Origin: Fagopyrum homotropicum
Taxonomy: Eukaryota > Streptophyta > Magnoliopsida > Caryophyllales > Polygonaceae
Assembly (NCBI GenBank): GCA_033239125.1
Contig: BSWB01000004.1
Span: 140,070,426-140,134,425 of the forward strand
Direction: 5' to 3'
Length of the DNA stretch: 64,000 nt
This document shows, piece by piece, positions 32,391-44,100 of the stretch. The notes under the pieces were generated by a model. The model was not told where the DNA came from, searched no databases, and was given only the letters and a program-made list of their open reading frames with translations. The first letter of the stretch is position 1, and every line of letters starts with the position of its first letter. The position numbers were made by a program, and so were the translations under genes.

Positions 32391-32948
32391 TATGTCAAAT
32401 TCTCCCCAAAAAAATTATATAAGATATTTCGCATATTAAGTTAAAAATTAAACACTGAAATATATAATTAAATAAAAAGTATATTAAAGTTTTCGTACTA
32501 TAAATTAGAGTTTTCGTTGCATTTTTTATTTATTTAGATGATAGTTAAATAATTTTATATATTTATTTTGTTTTATAAATAAATCGGTAAATATATTAGA
32601 TAGTGGTTGTTGAATTATTGTATTGATTAGATTAACTAAGAGCGAATTTATCACTTAATATTCATCTAATATATGCATATTTTCTTAATATAAAAATATA
32701 AAACAAAGAGGTTTATTTTGTATATTAATTTTTAAAGTTGTGTTTTATAAATAAATTATAAAATTAAATTAAATGATGGTTAATAAAGTAGTGTGTATTA
32801 AATTATATTGAGTTAATTGTATTAACTAAGAGTTAGCATATACAAAATTATCAAATAAAAAGAGCTTTTGCTACTCCCAGAAATTGAACCCTGAACTCCA
32901 AACACCTTCTCCTTCCCTCTACCAAATGGGCTAGCAGAACAGTACGTA
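32391..32948. other. AT-rich stretch without a recognised gene
   Basis: The stretch is very AT-rich with many stops in all frames. I see nothing of note. Confidence 0.5.
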
Positions 32949-34275
32949 CTATATCCCTCTAAGAAGAATTAATTTCACTGGAAGCCGGGGCACAGTCCCC
33001 TCCGTTACCCCCTTGTCTCCGCCACTGGTGGGGAGGAGGGGTTCAAGATTTGAGGAGGGAGTTGGGCGGGCTCTGCGAACCCTAGTAGAGGGGAGGTCAC
33101 TTGGCAGTTTTGAAGGCCTACAACGATGCTCAAAGATAAGACATTTGGAGTAGTGCTCCGGAATCCATTCATAGGAGATCTTTTGTAAAATCGATTCAAC
33201 ATCAAGACCAACAAAAGTCAGCTTACGGAGTAAAGGTTTAGAAGCGAGGACCTCAACAAGAACCTTCGCGTAACCCATCCTATCATGGTTAGTTGAGCAA
33301 GAGTCGGTGAGCAAAGGAATTCCAATGGTAGAAGCTATCTTAGCCAGCATACGGGGGACCAAAACCTGTATTCCACATCGTGCAATAAGGCACATACCGG
33401 AACAGAAGAGAGGCTCGAGTAGTCAAGGATCATGCCATGACTCCAACGCTTAAACAGGAGAGAGGTGGATCCACTGACAACCCATGGGTTGCCAAAGAGG
33501 ATGGAGTTTAAATCTTCCTCGGAGGCAAAGTGGAAGATGAAAAGACCCTTATCATTTCGAAGAAACTTAGGTTGTGAGACAAGATTCCAGGAGAGGGAGG
33601 CGAACACCGTCATTCTTTGGAAGGCGAGGGGGTTGCCCAAGGGGAAACCGACAAGAGAAAGGTTCCACTTGGAGACAGTGACAGAGACATCCTCGTTAGA
33701 GAAATGAATGATGTCGTCATCGAAGCCTGGGGAGAAGGACAATGGCACGTGATTCCAAGAGGTAACATTTACTAAAATCCTTTGAAAGGCGGTTTTGAAA
33801 GGCCAGCAGTCGAGAGGCATTCATCAAGGGGGCCATCCGAGGGGGCAGTGGGGTCAGGTACCGAGGAAGGACCATGAATGTCAAAAGGCGAAGCGGTGGT
33901 AACTGCCGAGTCTACAATAGGGTCTAAGGAAGCAATGGGGTCAGGAGGCTGAGAAGGTGAGTTTGGTTATGATGTGACCTTTGATGGAGAGGAAAGGGGG
34001 GAAGGAATAGAACCTCCGATGAGATAGGAGGAGCGGGATCAGTCATAGGCCTGGATAGACGGAATTGGATCGGATGAGATCTTCAGGGACCGACTCGAAA
34101 GGGCTAGGGGCGTGTAAAGGTGAACCAGGCTTGGAAGGATGGTGAGGGTTAATTGCGCTTTAACTCTGAGATCTTGACCGAATACTTCTTGGAACGCTTT
34201 GAGCCACCCACAACGGTTGTTGAGGAAGGTGGGGGGCACACTGGCGGTGCAGGCTGACGGGAGGCCTATCTCCAA
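32949..34275 (-). pseudogene. LINE ORF1 fragment with DUF4283 and zinc knuckle
   Basis: Minus-strand frames 33335-33820 and 32949-33395 together resemble the DUF4283 domain of plant LINE ORF1 proteins: FASLSWNLVSQPKFLRNDKG, FHFASEEDLNSILFGNPWVV, LLFKRW, and after a frameshift near 33380, MLAKIASTIGIPLLTD and YEWIPEHYSKC...HRC (zinc-knuckle remnant). A frame at 34039-34275 may be its N-terminal part but is not diagnostic. No ORF2 follows downstream (leftward), so this is an isolated piece. Confidence 0.7.
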
Positions 34276-34278
34276 GGC

Positions 34279-34303
34279 AGAGAGAGAGAGAGAGAGAGAG
34301 AGA
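34279..34303. repeat. (AG)n microsatellite
   Basis: A plain GA/AG run of about 25 bases. Confidence 0.95.
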
Positions 34304-34384
34304 AGAGTGAAAGTTTTAATTTACTAATTTCGTATATGACTCCTTCTGGGTTGTGTGTTTGTATTAACACATGTTGGATTGTTA

Positions 34385-34497
34385 TGTTGGATTCCCGGTT
34401 TCGTCTACAAGTACTTTTCCCCGAGGTGTTAGTGCTAGTAGTTTTTGAGAAAGTATTTCGGTAGGAGAAGAAGGGAAGGATAGATGGAGACCAGGTA
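34385..34497 (+). pseudogene. Stray fragment of Athila env-position ORF
   Basis: Translation gives GVSASSF, SISVGE and RWRPG with one stop, matching GVSASDFWEAISVGEYGGDKWRPG of the protein at 9689-11173. No other Athila sequence adjoins it directly. It is an old remnant. Confidence 0.7.
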
Positions 34498-34983
34498 GGA
34501 TATTTCTCTTTTGTTTAACTCATTTGAGAACGAAGTAGAAGAAAGATTTAGATAGATCTTAAAGTCCAAAGAAATGGTCCTTCTTCCACCTCAACGTCCT
34601 CGTGGTTTGTGGTGATAATTCTCCAAATTAAACACTACAATATGACTTTTCAAAGATTTAGCTACAATCTGATAAAATTTTCACAAGATTTCTTTCTTTC
34701 ATGTGCGAGATATTGAAACCCCAATATTGTTTTGTCATTCCGGCGTGGGTGTAGTATTCCGGGGACGAGCGTCTACCTCGGAATAGGAAAGATTGTCTAC
34801 GTACTGGTTGGGTGGCTTCTAGTTTACGTTCATACGTAGCTTGGGTATTAGCTGGAAGGTTGGAAGCCAAGTCCGACATTATTGTGGGTCGGTATTCTCC
34901 GGCGAGTCCAAGTGATTTCCGATGACCAAAGTTAAGTGATCTGAGGCAATTGGGAGACATGGTGTAAAGTAGAACTACACTAA
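34498..34983. other. Unrecognised stretch
   Basis: A minus-strand frame at 34658-34960 (100 aa, rich in Arg and Ser) has no family signs that I know. No other feature is seen. Confidence 0.4.
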
Positions 34984-35401
34984 GGCCTTATTCGGTAAAG
35001 CGAGATTTTTTAGTAGTTTAAGCTTTTTGAATAGCTTTAGCTTTTTGGGTAGATTTGTTAGTAGAGTTTTAAAGAGTTTTATAAATTCAGAAAATCCAAC
35101 AAATAAACTAATTGATGTTTGGTAAAAGTAGATTTGTGGATAGATTTGTATGGTAGATTTACCAAAAAGGAAAAAGGACAAAAATGTACAAATTGTTAAA
35201 ACTAGGTAAAATTGTAAAAAAATTCGATAATCTACACAAAAAGCTATCATTTGAAGCTTTTTAAAATTGGACAAAAAAGCTTCTGAAAATCTAATGAAAA
35301 AGCTAATCTAGCAAATAAGTTGTTGTAACGAACACACATTAGCTTTCATTTTTTCCAAAGCTCTACAAAAAGCTTTACAAAAAGCTCCGCCGAACAAGGC
35401 C
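34984..35401. mobile_element. PIF/Harbinger-like MITE
   Basis: The 418-bp element has terminal inverted repeats GGCCTTATTCGG...CCGAACAAGGCC and a TAA on each side (34981-34983 and 35402-35404). A 3-bp TAA target duplication and a GGCCTTGTTCGG-like end are typical of Tourist/Harbinger MITEs. Internal AGCTTTTT/AAAAAGCT repeats occur near both ends. It has no coding capacity. Confidence 0.85.
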
Positions 35402-35404
35402 TAA

Positions 35405-35702
35405 ATATCAAGTTTCAAGTGTCGTTTGTGGGCGTACTTGGATTTTCAAGTCACGGGTTCAAGAGTTAATAGGTATAGAAGACTTCCAATAGGTTCTTGT
35501 TTTCCGGTGAAGAGCTTCCAAGCTTAGAACCGGCTGGGTTAGTCATTCGACTCCCTTAGCTTGAATATTTGGTTACTAATGTGTTTATTTTAACACCTCT
35601 ACGCCCGTTTGTGCCTTCTTGCGTGCTTGTTCACTTCCAAGTACCATTGGTGTCTAGAATAGTTTCTCTCTTAGCTTGTATGTTTTTCAATTTCTGGTTG
35701 CG
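35405..35702. other. Flank between MITE and element D
   Basis: No gene is supported. The last five bases (TTGCG, 35698-35702) are the expected place of D's target duplication; its partner would be outside the window. Confidence 0.5.
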
Positions 35703-37442
35703 TGTTCGCTCCAAATGGTGTGTGCAAGCTTTAAATTTATATCCCAAGAAATATGCTTAAAACAAGGATGCGAACCCGCAGTGTACGGATCAATTATAGT
35801 AAAAAACAAGAATTCCGGGGTGTCGATCTCAGGGACTTAGGTGAAACCTAAGCAAGTATAGGTAGTCAATGTAACTAATAACCACAAAAGCGATTAAAAC
35901 AATCAAAGAGATGATAATAAGGTCAATTAAAGGAAACGTGCAAATTCTAGGGATTAAAGCATCTAGTTGTGGTTCTAACTCAAGATCTCAAGATAAGCGG
36001 ACAAAGCTGAGATTTTGCAAGGGGAAGGTGTTACTAAAGTGGAATAGATCACCGGGTAAATCTCACTACTCACTAACTCCAAACCAAAAGCTCCAATCAC
36101 CGGGTAAGTCTCAAGGTACTAAGGAAAGGAATCATAATCTCAAACCAGCACACCAACTAAGGGAATAGAATCAACATTTACCGGGTAAGTCTCAGGCTAA
36201 CTCACAAAGATGGGATGAAGGCACACTCAAACCTCAATAAAGGATAAACCTTTATTACCTACACTTATGATCTTGGGTAAACAAACTAAGGAATTACCGG
36301 GTAAGTCGGCTTGCATTGAACCAGGAAAGGTGTAATAAGAATAGGATTTGGCAAACTGTAACACTTAACTCTTAGTTACGGATCAGATAAGGTCACCTCG
36401 GTCAGTCAAGTTCCACCCCGGCCGAGATGTTCATCGACTGAACGAGATGTTCTAGGGTTAAGGTTAAAGACACGAACTTGCAGGGTCCTACTGGGATTAA
36501 GATCATTCTATCATCGTCTTTCTCACAACTTTCAGCCAATCACCCTAGAATCGCACAAGGAAATTAGCCACTCATCATCATGAAAACAATAATCAAATAT
36601 AAGGGAAGAGAATGAATATTTGAACACAAAAACCTTAAGAATAAGGCTTCAATAACTGAATCAAATATCAAACAATCAGCATTCCTTGGATCACAAATCC
36701 AACAAGACAATCAAACAAAAGAGAATCTAAGAAAGTCTTACAAATCCCCTCACAAAAGCTATCACACGCTATGAACTTCCTTCCTTCAATCTTCAAAGCT
36801 TCCAGAAAATCCTCTCTTTGCTGGTTATTCTCAGCCTCTAAGCATGGTTGAACTTGTGGAAAATCCAACCCTTTATATAGGATAATTATCTTCCAAAGAT
36901 AATAATATCTTAAAAAGATAATTTTCTAATAAAATATATCTTATCTCCAAAATAGATCTCCTAAATATATGATCTTCCTTCCAAAAATCCAGCCCAAAAA
37001 TATAAGATCTCTCGTTCCAAAAATAAAAGATCTCAGCCAAATAAAATATATCTCGTCGCGTCAGGGTATTCACCTCGGTCGGGGCGTTCCTCTAGATCAT
37101 CTCGGTCGAGTTGACACTGTAGCTGACCGAGGTGAATCTCACCTGGAGGTGAAATCTCTTAAATCTGGTCCAAAGTAAATCTTCTTTGTCAATTCCTTGC
37201 TCCTTGAGTTCTCTTTTAAGCTCCTAAATGTAGCTCCAATGACTCATTTGCTCTTTAGCTCCATTTTGATCAAAAATGTGCCATTTTACCTATGATTACA
37301 ACGAAACTTGGTGTAGACCTCGATTTCCGTAAAGGTAGATGAAACGACAATATAATCACATAATATACATTCATACATGCAGATTATTGAAGATAAAACG
37401 TCTAAACAAGTCCCAAAATATAGACTATAATACATGCTATCA
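35703..37442 (-). mobile_element. 3' LTR of Athila element D
   Basis: Minus-strand TGATAGCATG (37442) to GGAGCGAACA (35703), 1.74 kb, nearly identical by eye to the C LTR at 14695-16438. It is next to a polypurine-like tract on its right, so it is the 3' LTR and the element runs rightward. A TATA box complement is at 36872-36879. CCGGGTAA-type repeats lie at about 36050-36310. Confidence 0.88.
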
Positions 37443-38828
37443 AAATACCTCATACTTGTCCCTTGCTTGTCCCCAAGCAAGTTCCAAATCTTAAGTACAA
37501 GATAGAATGAATTATAAGTCGTAAAGATCAATGAAAAGTATTTCAAAACATTTAGGTGGTGTGCTCCACTCATAAATCACTCTAAGAGAATGCTTCATGG
37601 TGTTTAAAATCAAAATATGATCAAAACATTTTATAAATATAAGAAAGTTGTTCATCTTTGCATAAAATCATAGAATGCATAATAAATCATAATTATCGAA
37701 ATTAATCATGTATAATTTAGTTTAAACCACTAAGTCAATCAACAAGAAACGTGTGAGGGTGGGATGTATATAGGGAATATGGTGCTAGAATCCGGGAAAA
37801 AGGATTTTTACTTCACTTTGCTTCGAACTTCAACATTCTTCCACCAATAAGCTTTGCTTATTTATTTTTTTACTTTTTGGGATGCATGGACAAAGGTGCA
37901 CAATAACCGAAGCCTAGAAGATCAGCAATCATCAATTTCTCGAGATGCCTCAAACCCTTGATGTACATACCATCACCCGTTAAGAGTATCGCTCAATCCG
38001 ACTTTGGCAAGACACAAAGACCCGGCTATGTGAATGGTGCCGAGTTACTCATCATCATGATTGACTTCCCCAAACCTATTTGTTTCTTTCTAAACTTTCA
38101 GCCAACATCTCAACTTCACTTTCACTTGCTTTTCACTTGCTTGCTTCTAAATTTCCGGATAGGTAAAGGGAGGCAAATATGTATATGAGGGGCTAAGCAT
38201 GATCAAGAAGAATAAAAGAAGAGAATGAATTGCTTTAATCATCCCAGGAAGAAAGTGATAGAACTCATCATGTGGTGTCAACCTTCAAATTCAACATAAT
38301 TTGGATAAAAGCAAAGTATTAAACATGCCAAATTTTAAACAAAACATTTTGCAACTTAAACATATCATAAAACCTTTCGAGCATATAAAGATTTCAAAGC
38401 CAATCTGCAAACAAATATCATCACTGAGGTCATATCCACAAAAGAAGCACAAAAATCATTTTGAAAACTGTTTCAATTAAACCACCTCGGTCGAGGTGTT
38501 CTAAGTCAACCGAGGTACTTGACCTCGTCTAGCAAGAATCACTTCGGTTGAGGTCATAAATTTTTTTTCTTTAACCAGTTTCTGACGTTTTTCTCCATCA
38601 AATAACCTGTATGTATGCATGTAATCTCAGATAAGCATATAGAGCCAAGCAAAATATAAAAAGATTATAAATATCCAAGAGTAATACACATAAGGGCAAA
38701 TAAAGTACATCAATACCCTATATTTGGGACACATTATCCCAATGGGTCAAAATAAGTCTAGAAATAGAGTACTCAACGAACATAAGCTGAGCTACATAAT
38801 AAATAAATAAAAGAAATCCCTACAAGCT
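37443..38828 (-). other. Element D 3' noncoding region
   Basis: There is no gene. It holds the 54-nt conserved block at 38000-38053, the palindrome CACCTCG-GT-CGAGGTG at 38483-38498, and a decayed polypurine-like copy near 38710-38720. It matches element A's 622-2079 on the opposite strand. Confidence 0.75.
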
Positions 38829-39209
38829 CTAGTCCTGATCTGCTGGTGGTGGTGGTGGATACGGCACGTATGGATGTTGGGATGGGTCAAAAGGATATCC
38901 CATCATGTGCTGGAACTGAATCTCCATCATCCGGCGCTGGTAGTGCTGGCTCTCCAGCATCTGATGTGTCCGACTCTTCATCTCTCGGCGCTGGTCATCC
39001 AAACGCTCACTGATATCAACTGTCAGGGCGGCGTAGGAGTCGATCATCTGATCGGTGAGGTCATCAATCCTCTGATGCGCTGCTGGATCTCTAAATATGC
39101 GGACTCTGCGCCTGGAATGACGTGATGGTGCTGCAGCTGCCTCCTCCTCTGTAGCCTCGTCGTCTAGGTCGACAATTGGATCACTAGGACCGGTTGTATC
39201 CGTCCCTGT
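38829..39209 (-). pseudogene. Element D env-position ORF, C-terminal part
   Basis: The minus-strand frame holds RIDDLTDQMIDSYAALTVDI, a coiled-coil-like Gln/Arg/Glu segment, and the tail PFDPSQHPYVPYPPPPP before TAG. It is the counterpart of element A 400-621. Element E is inserted at 39209/39210, and the N-terminal part continues at 51343-52369. Confidence 0.85.
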
Positions 39210-41048
39210 TGATAACACGATTTATGACTTAGGTTTAGGCACTCATTTAGATAGTTTTTCCGCTTATTCATGCATGATTTAGCACTAGTTCATGACGTTT
39301 GCACTCAATTCATGTATTTTGTCGAGATAGACGTCACACGGACTTTTGCATGCTTTGTAGGTATTTTGGGAGCTTTAGGAGCTTAATCGATACATTTGAG
39401 GATCGTTCCTCGAGATGACACACCTTCGGACTCATTGGGAAGCAGGCTAGGAGCTAAGAAGGACACATGGGACCTTGTTGGTGCATGCCTTGCACCAAAT
39501 TGTGGCTTGATGATCCATAGAATGCTGAGGCACCAAAACCACGGCCACTGGGACTTCCACGGGCGTGGAAATAGGCCGTGGTTTTCCCTGCACAGCTGTG
39601 ACAGCTGTCCCACGATCTTCATGGCCGACCCTTGCCCTTGATGGTGTATAAAAAGTGGTCCTGTAGGCTGTTGAGGAAAGACCCCATCATTCCATTCTCT
39701 CCCACACTCTCAACAACACATATCCTCTCATTGGAAGATTGGATTGAAGCTATTCTTGGAGGAGAAGAAAGGCTTCCATTGGATAAGAGGAAGAAGCACA
39801 CTAGTTTATAGTTTCCATAGTCTTTTTGAGTGATTTTGAGTGAGCTTTGTGAAGACGTTTTGCAAGGGTTTGTAGGAAATGATTGATCCTTCTTTTGAAG
39901 GGTTGTAAGTCCCTCTTGAACTCATATTCAGCTTGGTTTTCTTTGTTCTACTTGTTCATTTCTATTTCACTTTATTTACTTGCTATAGAAGCCATAAATG
40001 AATGCTTGTTGAGTTTGATTGTTAAGATGCATGTTGTTGGCTAAATAGATGCGATTTTAGGGTAAGGGAAATATGATTATGGCTTGGAATATGATAGAAT
40101 GGACTTAGATGTACCTTTGGATGAATTGTTTGCTCGAACCTAGCTACTGTTGCAAACCACGGTCTGATCTTACCAGTCCACGGCCGTGGAAAGGGATGAA
40201 CTGCCCGTGATTTTGACTGACTTGCTTGTTTTGATGAATCTAAGTATTAGGTTGTTAGATTGTTGAAATCCTAGTGTTTATTGAGCTAGATCTATCTTAG
40301 GGTGACCTAGTGTTAGCAACTAAGTGTGAGAAGAGACCTACCCAGTGATTCTTGCTCTTACATACCGAAGATGATGAACTCTAGGTAGTAGTGAGCCTCA
40401 TAAGCCGCTATTGGACTGAGTGTGCTAGGATTGATGTTTAGGACTTGTCTTCCCAAGACTTACCCGGTAAGGAGAGGTTAGATCCCTAGATGACAATCCG
40501 GTTTGTGTAGAATTCCTATCCTTAGGCTCTTTGAGACTTACCCGGTGATGAGACCTTAGGAACGGACTAGTGGACCATGAGACCTACCCGGTGATTGATC
40601 CCAATCTAGAAACACTCACTCCCAACATACCATAGTTAATCCAAGGAATGATTAGATAGCTTGAGTCCTATGCCATAACCGAAATTTCTAACCCCTAGAA
40701 TCCTCTTTTCTCTCTTTGATTACCTATCTCGTGCTTGTGTTTGTTTATTTGCCTTGCTAGTTTAGTTATTTGTTAATCTTGCATGAATTGTGATCTTTGA
40801 TTGATCACCACAAAACCAATCCAAAAACATTGAGATTTTCATTTCTTTATTTCTTTCTTTTTTCTTAACCTAGATCTTCACTATCCTTAGTCACTATTGA
40901 CTCAATTTCACCTTAGTCTTTGTGTTCGACCTCGGAATACTATCCTTACTACAAAACGACCCATACACTGTGGGTTCGCTAGGAGTTAGGGAAAAATATA
41001 TCGAGTTATAAATTTAAGACTTTTGCGTGTCTCATTCTTAGCGTAACA
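39210..41048 (+). mobile_element. 5' LTR of element E
   Basis: TGATAACACG to AGCGTAACA, 1,839 bp. A TATA box (TATAAAAAG) is at 39647-39655. The palindromes CCACG-GG-CGTGG (39557-39568) and CCACG-GC-CGTGG (40178-40189) are present. Four copies of a GAGACYTACCCGGTGA-type repeat lie between 40330 and 40600. Confidence 0.92.
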
Positions 41049-41054
41049 AGTTTT

Positions 41055-41072
41055 TGGCGCCGTTGCCGGGGA
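41055..41072 (+). other. Primer binding site of element E
   Basis: TGGCGCCGTTGCCGGGGA lies six bases after the LTR end, complementary to the 3' end of plant tRNA-Asp (known for Athila). Confidence 0.88.
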
Positions 41073-41188
41073 CGAGGTCTAGATTGAGTCTTTTTGTGAT
41101 TGCTTATAGTGTAGGTCTTTCTTGTTGCTTTTGATCTTGTTTGGTTTGTGTCTTTGCATTTTCAGGACATCTCTCACTCTTTAGGTGT

Positions 41189-44100
41189 ATGCGAAGATCT
41201 CGTGGCAAGGATTTAGCTTCATTCGATCCCGAACCGGAGAAAACCCTTAAAGCTAGATCTAAGAGCATTAGAAAGGAGAAGGAGATGGCCGCAAGAAATC
41301 TTCAAGCTGAGTTGGATGAGGTTTTAGAGCAAATTAGGTTAAGAGATGAGCTCTTGGAGAATGAAAGGAGACTTGCCAATGAGAGGCAAGAAGCAACTAG
41401 GAGGGAGATTGAAGAGATTAGGCAAGCTCTTGTGCAAAGAGAGCTTAATCGTCAACAACCTCCTCCACCACCACCACAACCGCAGCCGGCGGTCAATATT
41501 CGGTTTGAACCGATAATGATTGAGGAGCCACAAATGTTAGGGCAACGTATGGATCCGGCTCAAAGAGTGCACTGTCCGGGTGTGAACTTAGGAGATCCCA
41601 CATCCCATGATTATGAGCTCCGCCCTCAAGTGCTACAAATGATCCGGCATAATCAATTTGGAGGGATGGAAGGAGAGTCCCCTCATCAACACTTGATGAA
41701 CTACGAGATATTGATGGAGACTCTAAGGCCGCCTAGGTTGGAGAACAACAACCATAAGCTTAGGGCTTTTTCCTTCTCACTTAAGGTTAAGGCCTTGGCT
41801 TGGTACCAATCGATTCCACTAGGGCGAGTAAGTACTTGGGAGGAAATGACAACCGAGTTCTTGACTAAGTTCTTCTCACCTTCCAAGACTACCGAGCTAA
41901 GAGGGAAGATCAATGCCTTTGTAATGAAGGATAGAGAAAGCCTATTCAAGTCTTGGGAGAGGTTCAAAGACCTTCTCCTTGATTGTCCACACCATGGTAT
42001 ACCGAAAATAGAGCTTTTGGAGATCTACTTCAAGGGACTTGATGAAGATAGCCAATTCAAGCTTCAATCTCTTTCCGGTGGGACTTTCATGGAAAAGAAT
42101 GTGGATGAAGCTTGGGAATTTGTAGAAAAATAAGCTTTGGTGATTGAAAAGTACTCCCATAGGAAGAGTGATGGGAGGAAAGCGGGAGAATATGAGGTGA
42201 GTGAAGTCACCATGAGTAATTTCAAGCTTGATGCAATCAACAATGAGCTTAAGTCTTTGAGGGAGTTGTGTGCTACCACTTTGAAGAGTCAAGCAAGCCC
42301 TCAAGTGCAAGTGCAAGCAAACTTGTCTTCCAAGGAGGAAGATGTGAACTACATGGGAAGGGGCAATTACAACAACTATCAAGGCCCAAGGAACTTCAAC
42401 AACAATAGCCGGCCATTCAACAATTACCGGCCTAACCACAACCATCCCGGGTTTTCCTATTCTAACCCGGATGGAGCCTTGAACCCTCCCGCTTCCACAA
42501 GCGCAGCTCCACCACCAAAGGCTTCACAAGAACCTCCACCCGGATTTACTCAACCTCCAAAGGATAGAACCGAGATGATGTTTGAGCAATTGCTTGGAAG
42601 GTTGAGTGGTCTTGAGAGCACGGTGACTTCCATTTCTAAAGCTCAAAAGGTGTGCAAGCACAAGTGTTCCAAAAGGCGGGTTAAGCTCATAGAGATCCGG
42701 GAAAGCTTCCCGGAAGAACCGAAGATAACCCACGAGGCCAAGTTTTGGCTATTACAACAAGGAGTGGGCTGAGTATGAAGGATCCCTTGCCTAAGGGAAA
42801 TGATAAAGGGAAGCAAGTGGTGATAGAGGAAGAGACATTGCAAGAAGATGGAGGCAAGAGCAAGGATGATGAGCCAACATATGTGGCACCACCTCCATAC
42901 AAGCCACCACTACCATTCCCACAATCACGAGCAAGAGCTCGCTTGGACAAACACTTTGGTAAATTCCTTGAACTTATGTCTAAATTGCATATTAACATTC
43001 CGTTCATGGATGCTATTCTAGGTATGCCGGCATATGGCAAGTTCTTGAAGGAAATACTCTCCAACAAAAGGAAGTTGGAGGAGTACGGAGAAGTGAGGAT
43101 GACGAAGAGGTCCTCGGAATTGATCCAAACCATGAAGGAGGAGATGCCTCCTAAGCTAAGAGATCCGGGATCCTTTGTGTTCCAATTGGAGTGGGAGAAG
43201 TGAAGTATGAAGCTCTTTGTGATCTTGGGGCAAGTGTAAGCATCATACCGCTTGCACTTTGCAACAAGGTTGGGCTAGGAGAGCCAAAGCCGGTCAAGAT
43301 GACCCTTTACATGGCGGATCATTCAATCACTCACCCGTTTGGAATCTTGGAGGACATACCGGTGCAACTCGGGAAGTTCTATGTGCCGATTGATTTTGTT
43401 GTCTTGGACATCCCGGCGGACTATCCGGTTCCCATCATCTTAGGGAGACCTTTCCTAGCCACTTCCGGATGCTTGGTGGATTGCAAAAATGGAATTCTCT
43501 CCTTCAACATTGGAGAAGAGAATATTAAGTTCAAATTATCCACAATGATGAAAGGGCCAACCCTTGGTGAAGATGTGTTCAACATCGTCGAGCAAGAGGA
43601 GTCTAGAGAAGTTGTGAGCTCGATCTTGATCAAGGACCCCTTGGAGAAGGTTCTTAGCTTAAGTTTGATGGAGGAAGGAGTTGAGGAGGCCTGCAATGAA
43701 GAAATCAAGGCTTTGGAAGCATTGGAAAAGGAGACAAGAGTTGAATTTGAAGCACACGAAGGTGTGCTGAATTCCTGTAGAAATCACGGCCAGGTAGGGG
43801 AAACCACGCCCGTGGTTTGTCCTGTGGAACTCTCTAGAGTGCTCCGAAAAGCTAGCTTTTCAAGTTCCACGGCCGTGGTTGTGCCAGAGCCCGTGGTTTT
43901 GCCCGTGGTTTCTCCAGAAACTACCTTAATGGTTGATCAAGCTTCAAGGAGCCTTGAGGAGTCTTCCATGGGTATGGATTCATCTCAATCTACATTATAT
44001 GGAACGTCTCCAATCGATTAAGGTCCTCCTAAACTTGAACTTAAACCCCTCCCCTCTCATCTTAAGTATGCTTTTCTTGGTGATAATTCTACTTATCCGG

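Noticed and set aside
32949..33395. Independent host zinc-finger gene
   Set aside because: Continuous with the DUF4283 fragment after one frameshift, so part of LINE ORF1.
41141..41188. Upstream start of the E gag ORF at 41141
   Set aside because: The codon is TTG in the leader; the ATG at 41189 matches the gag start of C.
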